From NCBI RefSeq assembly GCF_030936135.1, contig NC_082612.1, positions 15,793,001-15,857,000 of the forward strand: DNA of 64,000 nucleotides. Direction: 5' to 3'. Within the stretch, counting starts at the first letter, position 1; each line of letters opens with the position of its first letter. Source of the stretch: Gavia stellata. Its lineage: Eukaryota; Chordata; Aves; Gaviiformes; Gaviidae. Positions 63,001-64,000 of the stretch are shown here, one piece after another. The notes beneath the pieces were generated by a model. That model searched no databases. It was given only the letters and a program-made list of their open reading frames with translations, and was not told the origin of the DNA. The position numbers and the translations under genes were made by a program.

Positions 63001-64000
63001 TAGTGTTAAAATTTGTTTTCAGGAGTACAGTTTTTAATACATCAAAACAGTTGCAAAGGCATTGGGAAGAAGTGTTCTTAATCAGAAAAAGGGCAGATTT
63101 GATTGTTGATGCATCGCTGTTAAAATTGGGAAAGCACCTTTGCGGTGTTTTTTAGCTTTTCTCACAATTATGTGTTGGCTTACAAAGACTTTTATGCCTT
63201 TTTAGTTGGATTGTAACACAGGATTCAGTTTCTAATGTACATGGAAACTGGGTATTTTCTGTGGAGAAGCAACAGTGAAGTTATTATGAGTCTTTCAAAT
63301 CTAGTAACTTAAGTTTGAGTAGGCAAAGTACAAATTCAGAAAACCTTAAGAATTTTCTATTGTTTTACTCTTGTAATTGTGATAATTGAGACCTCAAGGG
63401 CAAGGATCAGTGCCTTGCCTGCCAGAAGCTGAGTGGGTAGGCAAGTGGAGGAAAATCTGTGGTTCATTGTGGAAACTGGCCGGACACTGTGTACTTGGTT
63501 TGAACTGTGGTGAGCATTGGGAAGGAGCTGGCAGATGTTGATAGTATAAGGTTTTTTCTTCATGCTCTGGAGTAACTGAGCAGTGGGGGGTTTGTTGTTT
63601 GGGTCACTGTTTCCCTCTTCCCCTCCATCTGTAAAGCATACGTTGGCCCTACTGTCTCATTTTGAGCGAGTGGTGAATCTGCTCTTCGGTGGTCAGGTCA
63701 CGCTCAGAACTCATGGACTTGATTTGGCTTATCAAATAAGTTAGAAGTTGTGCAAATCCTTCTTCTAAAGGCAAATATTCCTGCCCTGTTGAGAACAGCT
63801 AGGTATTTCTAACAAACTGTATGGGCTGCTGTTACAGTTAGCTGGGGTGCAGTCAGCACCTGCTCTACACATGACAGTCTTTGCTGTCCTACCATCTGCT
63901 GAACTAAAGGGTGCACGCAGGTATCTGAAAGGATTTTTCCTGTTGGCTGAACAATGATAAATGGGAGGTTTTCTTGGAAGGTCAATCCCTCAGCCAAATA

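Larger units (their letters stand above)
47947..64000 (+). other. probable first-intron sequence of a + strand gene
   Basis: No exon was recognised in these 16 kb. In lines I counted by eye on the + strand (for example 49441-49500, 54721-54780 and 60421-60480), T clearly exceeds A, and G exceeds C in two of the three. This is the bias known for transcribed vertebrate introns read in the sense direction. T runs are frequent (48177-48195, 57075-57087, 58275-58290). Repeats present are an archosaur-type fragment near 48.2 kb, a reverse CR1 tail at 55.8 kb and a reverse MIR-like SINE near 60.0 kb. The open frames are short or lack an ATG. An intergenic interpretation cannot be excluded. Confidence 0.4.

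Noticed and set aside
1..64000. CRISPR array, tRNA or rRNA gene, prokaryotic operon, known microRNA
   Set aside because: Searched by eye for regularly spaced repeats, B-box-like GTTCGANTCC words, ribosomal words and several conserved microRNA seeds (let-7, miR-1, miR-9, miR-124, miR-137, miR-218 and others). None was found, and the sequence is clearly vertebrate nuclear DNA.

Overview
This is vertebrate nuclear DNA, most probably from a bird. The main evidence is a 3'-end CR1 LINE fragment at 33.0-33.3 kb that ends in the CR1 tail (ATTCTGTGATTC-type octamers) and a second, reverse-oriented CR1 tail fragment at 55.8 kb. CR1 is the dominant LINE of birds. Interspersed repeats are few, and only decayed MIR-like SINE pieces and old archosaur-type repeat fragments accompany them. 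There is no operon-like gene packing. Most open frames of 60-160 codons here are short, many lack an ATG, and they overlap each other on both strands as expected by chance.

Layout. 1-22.2 kb is AT-rich noncoding DNA. It holds an imperfect ~87-nt hairpin at 3.76-3.85 kb and a MIR-like SINE at 20.6 kb. At 22.2-23.3 kb composition changes abruptly: a polypurine tract is followed by a 90-nt, spacer-free, near-perfect palindrome (22363-22452) and then an ~800-nt GC-richer block. 23.3-46.7 kb is again mostly AT-rich noncoding DNA. It contains a small CpG-denser patch (25.4-25.8 kb), a GC-moderate patch (27.0-27.6 kb), a CR1 copy, short microsatellites and a split MIR-like SINE.

The only strong gene signal is a CpG island at about 46.74-47.89 kb. 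It looks like the promoter and first exon(s) of a protein-coding gene. It contains a G-rich hexamer repeat, a TG / GTGTG / CG run with Z-DNA potential, a CCT repeat, an ATG-started frame running into a good splice donor (47567-47644), and two acceptor-like pyrimidine tracts just downstream. Spot counts right of the island favour T over A and G over C on the + strand, as in introns transcribed to the right. My reading is that 48-64 kb is the start of a long first intron of a + strand gene whose coding exons lie beyond the window. I cannot name that gene.

No tRNA, rRNA or CRISPR array was recognised, nor any complete protein-coding gene. The most unusual item is the 90-nt palindrome at 22.4 kb, which sits exactly at a composition boundary.
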